Source: Liolophura sinensis (lineage: Eukaryota; Mollusca; Polyplacophora; Chitonida; Chitonidae). Taken from it: 64,000 bases of DNA. The stretch lies in contig NC_088296.1 of assembly GCF_032854445.1 (NCBI RefSeq), positions 8,654,706 through 8,718,705 of the forward strand. Reading direction: 5' to 3'. The translations under genes were made by a program, and so were the position numbers. This document shows, piece after piece, positions 20,963-41,330 of the stretch (positions are counted from its first letter, which is position 1; each line of letters opens with the position of its first letter). Below the pieces are notes generated by a model. The model did not search any database and was not told where the DNA came from. It saw only the letters and a program-made list of their open reading frames with translations.

Positions 20963-21240
20963 CGAGTGAGTGAGTGAGTGCTTGGGTTTGACATCATACT
21001 TAACAATTTTTATTTTACTGTCGTATGACGACCACGGAATCTTTAGAGTGCATGTAATGTGCCTCCTTGTTGCAGGACGAATTTCCAACGCTATCTAGTA
21101 CTATCTTGTACTGCTTCACTGAGACGCCTTACCGAAGGCAAGTAAGCTACCCAGCCCGAGCCATATACACAGTCGTTGTAGTATCCATTTCATGCTGAAC
21201 GCCAAGCAAGGAAGTTACAACTTCCTCTTTTAATATCAGA
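20963..21240 (-). repeat. Family B SINE, head missing
   Basis: GAGTGAGTGAGTGAGTGCTT tail in antisense, then TGTCGTATGACGACCACGG, CACTGAGACGCCTTACCG and AAGGAAGTTACAACTTCC. The tRNA head beyond 21240 is absent. Confidence 0.75.
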
Positions 21241-22246
21241 GACTATAAATATAATGTTTTACTTCCTTAAGTGCGCGTGCAAAACGCTCGTCCGATGACG
21301 TAATTAGAACGGACGATTCTATTATAAACCTATAGTATATGTAGCCTAGATTGCGGAGAAGTTCAGGAGAGAAATTCTACAGCCATTGTAACTTTACCCG
21401 GATCCGTATATATCAAAGGTCGTGAGTAAAATAATAGTATTCAAACACAGCTACAAATAAAATGCCTTGTTCTGGAAAGTTTAAAATTTGTGTACTGATT
21501 CTTTACTGTAGGGCAATATACTAATAATAGTTTGAGCTCTATTCTGTTCTCAGTTTGGCTCTAAGTTGCTTGATAAGAATAAGAGAAATAGAGAAATAAT
21601 ATTAACATATAGGTGTTCAACACACTGGTTAGATGTATATATAGGCCAAATATTCCAAACATTGTGGTATGAAGATAAGCAAAGTCACAGCTCTGATACT
21701 TGAAAAGGCTTTGTTTGATTTCCTACAGTTAGATTTGAACCTGTGACCTTATTGGCCAGGGGTCGATCATCTGTGGTTACACTTATGTTTAAGCTGAAGG
21801 AGACCGCACCGAACCCCTGTCTATACAAATACTAAGAGCGATACATAAATGCAACATTTACAGGAAAAGATCAATACTAAATATAAATGTAAAAAATGAC
21901 ATACCCTGATGTACTTTTATCATTTGTGACAGCTGTCAGCTTCGATGGATGAGGGGAGGGGGGCAACTTGATCCAACGTTCATCGATGACGTCATTTGGG
22001 TATGTTCACGACTACTTATGGAAAATATGGGCCAAAAAGAGATGTTATTAAAAATATAAAATAAGACACATTTTATTTTCTCATTTTCTTCGTTTTATAG
22101 TACCTGTTCATGTTTCCTTTCTTGCCTCCCATCGAATACGTCTTGTCAGCATAGCAAATTCAGTAAACTCTGTGTGTCATTTGGTAAACTTCAGCAGTTC
22201 ACCTTACAAAAGGCTGCTGGGTATTTTTTTTGTTTTTTTTTCAGAT

Positions 22247-24094
22247 CAGGTTCCTGTACAATGGTATATGCCTACATGTACCACAGATGTATGATTCAGG
22301 TTCCTGTACAATGATATGTACCCACATGTACCTCAGATGTATAATTCAGGTTCCTGTACAATGATATGTACCTACATGTACCACAGATGTATGATTCAGG
22401 TTCCTGTACAATGATATGTACCTACATGTACCACAGATGTATGATTCAGGTTCCTGTACAATGGTATATACCCACATGTACCACAGATGTATAATTCAGG
22501 TTCCTGTACAATGATATGTACCTACATGTACCACGGATGTATGATTCAGGTTCCTGTGCAATGATATGTACCTACATGTACCACAGATGTATGATTCAGG
22601 TTCCTGTACAATGGTATATACCTACATGTACCACAGATGTATGATTCAGGTTCCTGTGCAATGATATGTACCTACATGTACCACAGATGTATGATTCAGG
22701 TTCCTGTACAATGATATGTACCTACATGTACCACAGATGTATGATTCAGGTTCCTGTACAATGGTATGTACATACATGTACCACAGATGTATGATTCAGG
22801 TTCCTGTACAATGATATGTACCCACATGTACCACAGATGTATGATTCAGGTTCCTGTACAATGATATGTACCTACATGTACCACAGATGTATGATTCAGG
22901 TTCCTGTACAATGATATGTACCTACATGTACCACAGATGTATGATTCAGGTTCCTGTACAATGGTATATACCCACATGTACCACAGATGTATGATTCAGG
23001 TTCCTGTACAATGGTGTATACCCACATGTACCACAGATGTATGATTCAGGTTCCTGTACAATGGTGTATACCTACATGTACCACAGATGTATGATTCAGG
23101 TTACTGTACAATGGTATGTACCTACATGTACCACCGATGTATGATTCAGGTTCCTGTACAATGGTATGTACCTACATGTACCACCGATGTATGATTCAGG
23201 TTCCTGTACAATGATATGTACCTACATGTCCCACAGATGTATGATTCAGGTTCCTGTACAATGGTATATACCCACATGTACCACAGATGTATGATTCAGG
23301 TTCCTGTACAATGGTATATACTTACAAGTACCACAGATGTATGATTCAGGTTCCTGTACAATGATATGTACCTACATGTACCACAGATGTATGATTTAGG
23401 TTCCTGTACAATGGTATATACTTACAAGTAACACAGATGTATGATTTAGGTTCCTGTACAATGGTATATACTTACAAGTACCACAGATGTATGATTCAGG
23501 TTCCTGTACAATGGTATATACCCACATGTACCACAGATGTATAATTCAGGTTCCTGTACAATGATATGTACCCACATGTACCACAGATGTATGATTTAGG
23601 TTCCTGTACAATGGTATATACCTACATGTACCACAGATGTATGATTCAGGTTCCTGTACAATGATATGTACCTACATGTACCACAAATGTATGATTCAGG
23701 TTCCTGTACAATGATATGTACCTACATGTACCACAGATGTATGATTCAGGTTCCTGTACAATGATATGTACCTACATGTACCACAGATGTATGATTTAGG
23801 TTCCTGTACAATGGTATATACTTACAAGTAACACAGATGTATGATTTAGGTTCCTGTACAATGGTATATACTTACAAGTACCACAGATGTATGATTCAGG
23901 TTCCTGTACAATGGTATATACCCACATGTACCACAGATGTATAATTCAGGTTCCTGTACAATGATATGTACCCACATGTACCACAGATGTATGATTTAGG
24001 TTCCTGTACAATGGTATATACCTACATGTACCACAAATGTATGATTCAGGTTCCTGTACAATGATATGTACCTACATGTACCACAAATGTATGA
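22247..24094. repeat. 50-bp minisatellite, about 37 copies
   Basis: Unit built from CAGGTTCCTGTACAATGATA, TGTACCTACATGTACC, ACAGATGTATGATT. The period stays exactly 50 across 1848 bp with no insertion or deletion seen; copies differ by substitutions only (ATGATATGTA/ATGGTATATA, CCTACATGTA/CCCACATGTA/CTTACAAGTA). A block of about 364 bp (23331-23694) reappears 400 bp later (23731-24094) with one mismatch noted. No reading-frame significance is apparent. Confidence 0.97.
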
Positions 24095-24234
24095 TCAGTG
24101 ATTATGATTATGAATTTGAACTTTTCAAAGTGATCAACAATATCAACACAGCAATTGTTTTAGTGTTGATTGTTTTTATTGGTGTTTTACTCTGTTCTGA
24201 AAATGTCCTTTTTTATGACTTCTTTTTCATTTGC

Positions 24235-24775
24235 TGTTCACAGTGCATGTTAGAATGATTTCAATCATCTTTCAATCTGTTCAAGGTAAATGTCGGAATC
24301 ATTTGTGAGTATTTGTTTTTGAATTTCGGTTCACAGTGCAGATCGTGACTGACACGAGCCCAGCTGAAGCCTAGTTTCTTCACAAACAATTCCTACACTG
24401 TTTTTACTTTTCATTTTCTGTTCACAGTACATGTGAGAATAGGTTGTGAACTATTGTTTTTAATTTTCAATTTCTGTTCACAGAACATGTAAGAATAATT
24501 TGTGACTATTTTTTTTTTAATTTCTGTTTACAGTTCATGTCAGAGTAACATCTGAATTTTACTTTTCCATTTTCTGTGTACAGTACGAATTTGAATTTTT
24601 AGACAAAAATAATTTGTGAATTTTTTATTTTTAATTCCTATTCACAGCACATGTGAGAACAATTTTTGCAATTTTGTTCTTAGATTTCTATTTAAAACGC
24701 ATGTCAGAATAATTTCTGCATGTTTGTTTTTCATTTTCTCTTTACAGTACAGGTGCATGACAGAACAGTTTGTGA
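24235..24775. repeat. Degenerate tandem repeat, irregular unit of about 60-80 bp
   Basis: Recurring TTTCTGTTCACAGTACATGT, then GAATAATTTGTGA and TTTTTAATTTC strings. Strongly diverged between copies. It lies between the 50-bp and 57-bp arrays. Confidence 0.6.
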
Positions 24776-25081
24776 GTTTTTGTTTCCAATTTCCATTCGC
24801 AGTACAGATCACGGCTGGAACGAGCCCAGATGGAGCCCAGCTTCCAAGCAAACAATCGTTACATTGTCTTTCCGCCCAACAAGACGGCGTTTCAGCAGAT
24901 AAGTGCTGAGAAAAGACTGCAATTTGAGCGTATGAACCAAACACAAATTGCCAACTGTGTGTGGTATTTAGCAACTAAGGACAAGATTTAAAAAGAATGG
25001 CCTCAGGCTACACCTTCGATATTACCTATCTCATCGACTTGTAAGAGGTCTGCTACCTTCATGTATAGCAGGAACATAAAC

Positions 25082-26498
25082 ATCCAGCATAATGTTTGTC
25101 TTCTCCTGGTTGGTACCATGACTTCTGTGTACTGAGTCACGCAGCATACTGTTTGTTTTCTCCTGGTTGGTACCATGACTTCTCTGTACTGAGTCATCCA
25201 GCATACTGTTTGTCTTCTCCTGGTTGGTACCATAATTTCCCTGTACTGAGTCACACAGCATACTGTTTGTCTTCTCCTGGTTAGTACCATGACTTCTCTG
25301 TACTGAGTCATCCAGCATACTGTTTGTCTTCTCCTGGTTGGTACCATAACTTCTCTGTACTGAGTCACACAGCATACTGTTTGTCTTCTCCTGGTTGGTA
25401 CCATGACTTCTGTGTACTGAGTAACCCAGCATACTGTTTGTCCTCTCCTGGTTGGTACCATGACTTCTCTGTACTGAGTCATCCAGCATACTGTTTGTCT
25501 TCTCCTGGTTGGTACCATAACTTCTCTGTACTGAGTCACACAGCATACTGTTTGTCTTCTCCTGGTTGGTACCATGACTTCTGTGTACTGAGTAACCCAG
25601 CATACTGTTTGTCTTCTCCTGGTTGGTACCATGACTTCTCTGTACTGAGTCATCCAGCATACTGTTTGTCTTCTCCTGGTTGGTACCATAACTTCTTTGT
25701 ACTGAGTCACACAGCATACTGTTTGTCTTCTCCTGGTTGGAACCATGACGTCTGTGTACTGAGTAACCCAGCATACTGTTTGTGTTCTCCTGGTTGGTAG
25801 CATGACTTCTGTGTACTGAGTCATCCAGCACACTGTTTGTCTTCTCCTGGTTGGTACCATAATTTCTCTGTACTGAGTCACACAGCATACTGTTTGTCTT
25901 CTCCTGGTTGGTACCATGACTTCTCTGTACTGAGTAACCCAGCATACTGTTTGTCTTCTCCTGGTTGTTACCATGACTTCTCTGTACTGAGTTACCCAGC
26001 ATACTGTTTGTCTTCTCCTGGTTGGTACCATGACTTCTCTGTACTGAGTCACACTGGAAACTGTTTGTCTTCTCCTGGTTGGTACCATGACTTCTCTGTA
26101 CTGAGTCACACTGGAAACTGTTTGACCTCTGGTTGGTACCATGACTTCTTTGTTCTGAGTCACCCAGCATACTGTTTGTCTTCTCCTGGTTTGTACCATG
26201 ACTTCTCTGTACTGAGTCACCCAGCATACTGTTGTCTTCTCCTGGTTGGTACCATGACTTCTGTGTACTGAGTTACCCAGCACACTGTTTGTCTTCTCCT
26301 GGTTGGTACCATTACTTCTGTGTACTGAGTCACCCAGCATACTGTTTGTCTTCTCCTGGTTGGTAGCATGACTTCTGTGTACTGAGTCACCCAGCATACT
26401 GTTTGTCTTCTCCTGGTTGGTAGCATGACTTCTGTGTACTGAGTCACCCGGCACACTGTTTGTCTTCTCCTGGTTGGTACCATGACTTCTGTGTACTC
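25082..26498. repeat. 57-bp minisatellite, about 25 copies
   Basis: Unit: CATACTGTTTGTCTTCTCCT, GGTTGGTACCATGACTTCTC, TGTACTGAGTCACCCAG. 57 is divisible by three, so frames stay open: a 483-codon frame on the minus strand (25003-26454), a 398-codon frame overlapping it, and several on the plus strand. Unit variants cycle in threes over about 25270-25790 (CATCCAG, CACACAG, AACCCAG endings), a 171-bp higher-order period. Indels occur only near 26125 (3 bp) and 26231 (1 bp). I treat it as a satellite, not a gene. Confidence 0.95.
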
Positions 26499-26709
26499 TA
26501 TATGTATCCAGCTTATATTTCTATCAAAATTTGTGGAGCTTGGATTAAATCAACTACAAAATACTCCAAGAAAGTATAGAATGTTTTGTGCTACCGAATT
26601 TCACCTAAAATTTGGTTCGTAAAATTCAGTTTAAGAGGGACATACATAGTTCTTGGAAAGATACTTGATGTCAACTCGTAAGAAATTAATTAGACTTCTA
26701 ACAAAATCT

Positions 26710-26878
26710 TAGTTAGTCTTATACGACAGAGACCAGCATTATGGTGGGTGGAAACCGGACAGAGCCCGGGGGAAACCCACGGCAATCTGCAAGTTGCAGG
26801 AAGACCTTTCCACTTACGGCCCGAGAGGAAGTCAGCATGAGCCGGACTCACAGCGCATTGGTGAGAGACTCCTGAGTG
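26710..26878 (-). repeat. Family A SINE, tail truncated
   Basis: GTCTTATACGACAGAGACC through GTGGGTGGAAACCGGACAGA and GCATTGGTGAGAGACTCCTG. Lacks both the AAATAAAT tail and the A-box end. Confidence 0.75.
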
Positions 26879-26911
26879 AATCCGACAAAATGTGTCAGTT
26901 GTAAACTGTTA

Positions 26912-27066
<155 letters not shown>

Positions 27067-28108
27067 GTGTCAGCCTGGGGTCGATCAGTCGTAGGCTTCA
27101 TCAGGATGTTACATATAATTCATTACATAGCAGAACCAGTCAGCAACCATTTTATGTTGATTTGTTCACAGCCGGTCAGTTAAGGTTTCTGTCTTTCAGT
27201 CACAGCTTCTAATACATGTATGTGTAAACATCACAAGTGTCACAACTGGGGAGGAAAAGCTGAAAGAAATGACTTGTTCAACTCCCTGACAGTGATAACC
27301 CTCGCACAATATCAAACAATGAAACACGAACACGCTTATATAAATTTAAATACATGCATGTATGACTAAATAATCAAATCTAAATAGTATAACAATATCA
27401 ACAATAAAACAGATCTTCCTATATAGAATACTGCAGACATAAATCCTACCCAGACACACGGAGACTCAAAGTAAAGCCTCACAGAAATGGGTAAATACAC
27501 AGTTCCTCGTTAATTCATCAAGTAAAACATAACACTGAAACCCATGTGACAGTTAATCCTAGACTGACAAATGATTATAGCCATCCTCTCTGTGAGTAAC
27601 TCTCTACTCTTGGGAGGTACGAAGTGGGCTTCAGAGCAAACCTACATCCAATAGGATTGGGATGAAAGTACACCACAGCACAAAACGACGATGATGAACG
27701 GCGGGCGACGAAACACTCACACATGAAAAAGGATGTATCTCCCTTGATAAACAGCAGATGACAGGGAGATCGAAGGCTAAAACTAACGTCTTTGACCCGC
27801 CACAAATGCATTTAGGTACAAAAAAAGAGAAAAGATGTGTTCATAAATCATTGACACCTATGTTTTCAGGTGGTTTATCAGTGACCTGTTACCTCCCCGT
27901 GTCACCTCCCCGAGACTGAATACGACACATTTTCAGTGTTCAAGGAAGCCCAACAAAATAAAGCTCTTTGTCACATCGGTCGAAGCCATAGTAAAGCTTC
28001 TATCTAGTAAACTTACAGAGCTGAGGGAGAAACCAAAATTATTGAATCAGGTAAGGGGAAAAAAACGGTTTTACTCCACTGTAGATAATTATGGATTATT
28101 TTTTTACC

Positions 28109-28361
28109 TTCACTCCAAAAGTCTGGTAATTTTAATAGAAAGCCTGTTGTCTGGCTGATGCAATAATGTATTCCGTTATTATAACATAATACTATCATAT
28201 TCAATATAATGTCCTACTAGTCTAGTGGAATCTTTATGATGAATTTATAGAATATGCGTGTGATATTTAACAGAATAATCTGTTGTAATAGCATACTATA
28301 TTCTAGCATCACTCAGGCAACAGATAATCCGATAAAATTAGCAGATTAATTTTTGAGCGTT
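28109..28361. mobile_element. Palindromic MITE-like element, copy 2
   Basis: Left end TGGTAATTTTAATAGAAAG, right end AAAATTAGCAGATTAATTTT in inverted arrangement. Internal TATTCTAGCATCACTCAGGC also occurs at the right end of the 49153-49682 copy. Confidence 0.6.
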
Positions 28362-28600
28362 GTTCGTTTGCCTTTAAACATATGGAAGTTAATTTATATG
28401 TAACATTGGTGAACTTGATGACCAGTGTACCGCTCTTCGGTGTCTGGAGATGCATATACATGTTGTAACAGGCGAGAGACGCACTGTCTGATTGACTTCA
28501 TACGCTGATCTTGTCTACTGTCTCTCTTTCCATCTTTTATTATTACTGCTGGGCATGATAATTGGTCAAACAAAATTGATATGCTATACATACATGCACA

Positions 28601-28877
28601 TCCCAATGTCCTTACAGTCCTTGATATTACGTCCCAATAACCTTTTATTCCTTGGTAGTACGCCCCAAAGTTCTTACAGTCCTTCTTTTTACATCCCAGT
28701 GTAATTACAGTCCTTGTTATTATGTCCAAAGTACATTACAATCCCTGTTATTACGTCCGAATGACGTTACAGTCCTTGTTATCAGGACCCAGTGACGTGA
28801 CAGTCCTTGTAATTACGTCCGAATGACTTTACAGACCTTGATGTTATGTCCCAGTATCTTTACAGTCCTTGTTATAG
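28601..28877. repeat. Imperfect tandem repeat, about 33-bp unit, 8 or so copies
   Basis: Recurring TTACAGTCCTTGTTATTACG plus TCCCAATGAC with many substitutions. Confidence 0.75.
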
Positions 28878-29700
28878 CCCTTGCTTTTAATTCTGTCTCT
28901 GTGGTCTATGCTGTTGCGTCCCAATGTTTATGTCATGTCAGATGACTGAGAGCACGTTTGGGAACATAGCAGTGCTCAATGGGGGGGGGGGGGGAGCGGT
29001 TCATGTTGTGGACAGCATCCTGGGATTCAAGTACAACCCTGCCTTAAAGCGGGAGAAAACTGTGACAGTACCCCCAAGTGAGTCATCAACATTTATAAAA
29101 TGTTCCAAATTGGTGCCTTAAATACCAGTGAAACCCCAGAGTATTATGGCTTTTGAGGTAGGATTTATGAAGAGACTCCATGCTGAACTTCTAGCAATCT
29201 GTAAACAATGATGCATTGCTAGTGTGGGTTTTTGGGCTGTTTGTATTTTGCCTTATTAAAAATATTCGCTAATATCATAGACTTGTATAAAAGTGGATAA
29301 ACATTGTTATCAGAACTATTATACATGCCAGTTATACTTTTGTTACCATATTCAATAAGTGAAATAAGGTAAATAATATCCATTTATATTGCGATGTAGT
29401 CTATTACGTGTTTTGGTTTTACATAGGTTACTTCCCTTTTCTATGAATTACATCCCTTGGCGGTAGGCGTCAGGACCCCGTTGTTCAACAGTGTATTAGT
29501 TAATAACGGTATTAAGTCATATTACAACTTTAAATTTAAACAGAACCCAGCAACAATTACAGTTGTACAGAGACCAAATGGTACCACTGGAGATTTAGTT
29601 CATATTTAACATACTGTCACACAATTATTTTGAGGCTAAGTAGAAAACTGAAGATTTGGATCTCTTGACAAGTATTAAAGCAGTATTTCAATTTAAATGT

Positions 29701-30233
29701 TATTGTATGTTGAGTATGATTTTGAGTAATTCTAGTCCAGTGACGTGTAATAAATTGTATGTAGAATGTGATTTTGAGTAATTCTAGTCCAGTGACGTGT
29801 AATAAATTGTATGTAGAATGTGATTTTGAGTAATTCTAGTCCAGGGACGTGTAATAAATTGTATGTAGAATGTGATTTTGAGTAATTCTAGTCCAGTGAC
29901 GTGTAATAAATTGTATGTAGAATGTGATTTTGAGTAATTCTAGTCCAGTGACGTGTAATAAATTGTATGTAGAATGTGATTTTGAGTAATTCTAGTCCAG
30001 TGACGTGTAATAAATTGTATGTAGAATGTGATTTTGAGTAATTCTAGTCCAGGGACGTGTAATAAATTGTATGTAGAATGTGATTTTGAGTAATTCTAGT
30101 CCAGTGACGTGTAATAAATTGTATGTAGAATGTGATTTTGAGTAACTCTAGTCCAGTGACGTGTAATATATTGTGTGATTGTATGTAGAATGTGATTTTG
30201 AGTAATTCTAGTCCAGTGACGTGTAATAAATTG
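29701..30233. repeat. 52-bp minisatellite, 10 copies
   Basis: Unit GTATGTAGAATGTGATTTTG, AGTAATTCTAGTCCAGTGAC, GTGTAATAAATT. Nearly identical copies; the penultimate one carries a short TGTGATT-containing insertion near 30170. High homogeneity suggests a recent expansion. Confidence 0.95.
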
Positions 30234-31002
30234 CAGTTAACATCACTGCATTTTTTTTACACATAATCCATGCCTTCCATGCTGATATGGGCGTGGAAGT
30301 TGCCACTATTTATGCATTTACATTATCAGTCAGAATAAAATCGAGGTGAATTGACATGAGGCCGTATTTCATCGGCGAGTTTAGAGGAAAGAAACAGGAC
30401 AGTTTAGCGCCGTGTCAGTATACTGTGACTGAATTGGGGGTCTGGTGTCTTGAATTTAATTTGGAATACTTTTGTCTCCATTAAGATACTCGTCACATGT
30501 TCAAAATATTAACAAAAATAAGAGTTAAACTTCAATTTCGATGTTTAACGTGTGTTTTCGAAGATATAAATGTACGATACACATTCATATACAACTCACA
30601 ATTTTTTGTGATCAAAACCGTTGGAATTTCTAACAGCCCACAGCTTAGCTTTCATTTTAAATAATAAGAAAGCCACTGGTCAAGCCATAATCAAGCATTC
30701 AGTCATTTCATAACCAAGCTGCACAAAAAATGTGCGTGTGTGAAATTAATTTTGTCGTGGAACTTTATATGTGAGCAAATTTTTAGGTGTTGATTTCCCG
30801 TACTCTCAAACCCAGCTGTTTAATCATGTTTGACAAGCGAGAAAGCCCAACAATAAATCGAGGCCCGGCCAGATGGCCTTATGTGAAATTAATACCAACC
30901 TGCAGCTGCAATAATTTTTACGTTGTGATTTACTAGTACTTATTATTTATTTTAATTATCTGTTGATAATTATAATTAATTATATGATTATAATTAACTC
31001 AC

Positions 31003-31070
31003 AGAGCCCACATTGGTGAGATGCTCCTGAGTTATTGCGGTGCGCTAACTTCCTCGATCACGGACGTCCC
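31003..31070 (-). repeat. Family A SINE head fragment
   Basis: CCACATTGGTGAGATGCTCC, then TGAGTTATTGCGGTGCGCTA, matches only the 5' part in antisense. Confidence 0.5.
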
Positions 31071-31159
31071 ATGTGAAAACCGGCTACATTTCCCTCGTCA
31101 CTACATTGGTTACACATAACAAAAATGTTTAATCGAAAAACGTTTGATTTAGTTCTTAA

Positions 31160-31235
31160 GTAATTTATTTATTTATTTTCTTATTTATTGTTTTAACGCC
31201 AGGCTCATTTATTTTACACTTATATGATACCGATC
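31160..31235 (-). repeat. SINE-type 3' tail remnant
   Basis: TTTATTTATTTTCTTATTTA, then GTTTTAACGCCAGGCTCATT and ACACTTATATGATACC. Diverged tail of family A or a relative. Confidence 0.4.
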
Positions 31236-31296
31236 ACTTCTATTGCAGATTGAGGAAACCATGCTGCCCGAGCAAAACCATCGACCTTTGGCAAAT

Positions 31297-31384
31297 TACT
31301 GAGAACTTCCCCACATATGTGACGTACAGATATTTACGCTGCATTAGTGGAAGACAAGTGATCTTCAACAAATGTAAGACTGAA
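31297..31384 (+). repeat. Dispersed repeat 'family E' copy
   Basis: CCCCACATATGTGACGTACAG, GTGGAAGACAAGTGATCTTC, AACAAATGTAAGACTG, matching 5745-5862 in order. Confidence 0.45.
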
Positions 31385-32164
31385 CAAACGGCCTCATGAG
31401 CGTCGTCTATACCACTTGTTGTTGGAGTCATAGTCATACAAGCTCACTGCCCGAGGCTGGTTTTGAACCTCAATCTGGTATGTCCCAGTCATTGAAATAC
31501 AAGCATGTTTTACTACTACACCAAGTCCCTCGCAATTTTACATTTAAAATTTACCTGTCAAAGATTTAAACAGCTTTTTTGTACAGAAATAAATAAATAT
31601 GGCCACCCTTTTTTTTAGCTGTATGATAGAGCATTCAATACATCGTACAAAATAGACCAGTAGACTTTAACACTGCAGACCAAAGTCACAGCTGTGATAA
31701 ACAACAGATATTGTGCGTTGTTTCTATGTTTCTGTTTATTGAAGTTTATTCAGGATTCAGGAATCAACATAAAACACACAGTAACAGTCCGTTCTCAGTA
31801 CGTTTTTTTTTTTTTTTTTGCTCCTGAAACTAGCGATGAGAGAGTTCTGAATCACATGTCACGGTATCCTACCTTCAAAATGACCACACGAGTGGTTGTT
31901 AATGCTCGGTACGAAATAAGTTTGATAATACTCCCATAAGTCTTTAAAATATTTGCTTGTGCTTCAGCAAGACTGAAAAATATAACCAACTATAGACGCA
32001 CTATTATTCGGCCCAAAATTCCGTTATACGTGGTGTTTTCAACCTCCATGTACCATTTCCTAAGCCAGCGGGCGGCTAAAAAAAAAAACCCGTCTCCGAA
32101 GTGTTCTGAGTAGTCCTTGAGATGTGACATTGATCAACTTCAAACAACACTATCTGTAAGGTGT

Positions 32165-39472
<7,308 letters not shown>

Positions 39473-39887
39473 CTTCGTTTAACAGGCGAAAAAAAAAAGA
39501 TAGGTCGATAAACACACAAGTGACATTAACAAATAATTTTGCGACCTTTCATAGCATTTTACAATGCACAACCCACTCAGTACGATCTAGATTGGAAATT
39601 CCATCTTCAGTTAAAGAAAATTTTCATCTTCAGTTAAAGAAAATTGTCATCTTCACTTAAAGAAAAGCTCTGCATGAATATCTACTCTGTATTCCGTATT
39701 AAATTCTCATTTGAATAGAAAGATGCTATAAAACGGTTTTGAAATCAAAGTTGATACCAGTAAGGATACGCTTTTACTTTTGTTTTACGAAAGTTAAAAG
39801 ATATACAAAGTTGACACCATGAGAAAGACTGTTACATTTTGTTCGGATATTTATTATCATTCCTTTAATTGTTGTGTTCAACAATTG

Positions 39888-39990
39888 TCCGGGGTCTGCC
39901 TGGTTTACTCTCACCATAATGCTGGCGGCCGTCGTACAAGAGAATACATTCTTGAGTTCGTCATCAAACATCAATCAGATAAATAAATAA
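39888..39990 (+). repeat. Family A SINE 3' third
   Basis: CCGGGGTCTGCCTGGTTTAC, CATAATGCTGGCGGCCGTCG, ATCAGATAAATAAATAA. Confidence 0.7.
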
Positions 39991-41330
39991 TAATTTTGGC
40001 CTTCGGAACACTTTGGGGCCACACATTTTGCAAACAATGGCTTTATATATGTATTGTACAATTTCGTAAGCAAGTTGGTGCTCTATTTATCTGACGATAA
40101 CGAGCATTGTCAATCTTTAGAGCATACTTAGTGATACAACGTCATCGATACAGAAAAGTAAAATATTACTTAGTGGGTCTTAATTAATTTTTTCACAGCC
40201 GTTCTGTCAAAATTAAACTTTTAATAATGAGTTTATGCATTTATCGAAACAGAATAAAAAGGTAAGCTTGTCAATTTTGTCTTTTAACAGCATTTTCTAT
40301 AAACTTTCACCAGGCTATATCATACAAGAAAGTTATACAGTCTGACCATTAGTAATTCCCCACAATATCAGCTGATGTCAAAACTCTGTATTTTGTTGTC
40401 TTTCACTTTAAATTTCACTACATAAAATCATGCAAGGAAGTTATAAACTTTGACCATAACTGATCCCCTTACCTGTCCGATGATACTGGGCAGGTGAACC
40501 CTGATTAGTTCAATCTCTACGCACCTTTGCGTACATGGTTACACAGATAGAGACACACTGGACACACCCTCTGTCACGAGACGTCAAGCACGCGACTGCA
40601 GGCAGGTGCTTTTTATTATCACGTCAGAGAGAGCGTATGCGCGAATGAATGATAACGCCATTGCATCAGATTCTAAAATGGTCCTCCATTGTTTATTTTA
40701 GAGGAAAAGCTTTTAACTGAAATTACCTAATGAAGTACAGAGGCAGGAATTCTACATTACCCTGGGAATGAAGTTAAATATTCTCGATTACGTCACAACA
40801 CACCGATTTAGTAGTTTAAAAAAGTTATTCACAAAGAAAAGTAATTTTGTAACTATAACGATTTTTCGTCGCACCGTTCTTTATCCCTATAATTCAAGCT
40901 CCATCCGCTCATAAAACCTTAGAAACAAACAAAAACAAAAAAATTGTTCATATGTTGCCGTGAAATAGCTCCGTTACACTGTTCCATGTAAATGTACACG
41001 GCATACAAATTATACTTTTACGTTTCTATCAGAGCCTTTTGACATTATAATATTTCTGTATCTGGCAAGCACTTGATGTGAAACTCGCACTTTAATGCCA
41101 GACACAGATGTTCCGAGGTAAACACTTCTGGTTGCGGGATCACGAAGCGATCTTAGACTTGAGTCAAAATTTTAATCATTAACTTTGGTATATTCATTTA
41201 CCTTATTTTAGGTGAAGTTTGTTCTACAAAATCTTACCCAGAATATAGAATTTTTTAAAGCGATTTAATATTTTAACTTAAGTCTAAGATTGCTTCGTGA
41301 TCCGGGGGCCAGGTCTCTTGTACATCCACC

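Noticed and set aside
22247-24094. CRISPR-like array
   Set aside because: Contiguous repeats without unique spacers in an intron-containing eukaryotic locus; this is a minisatellite.
25003-26454. 483-codon open frame on the minus strand
   Set aside because: It is made of the 57-bp satellite, whose length is a multiple of three; other frames on both strands are also open, and one frame reads two different peptide repeats on either side of a 1-bp deletion. No signal, domain or splice context.
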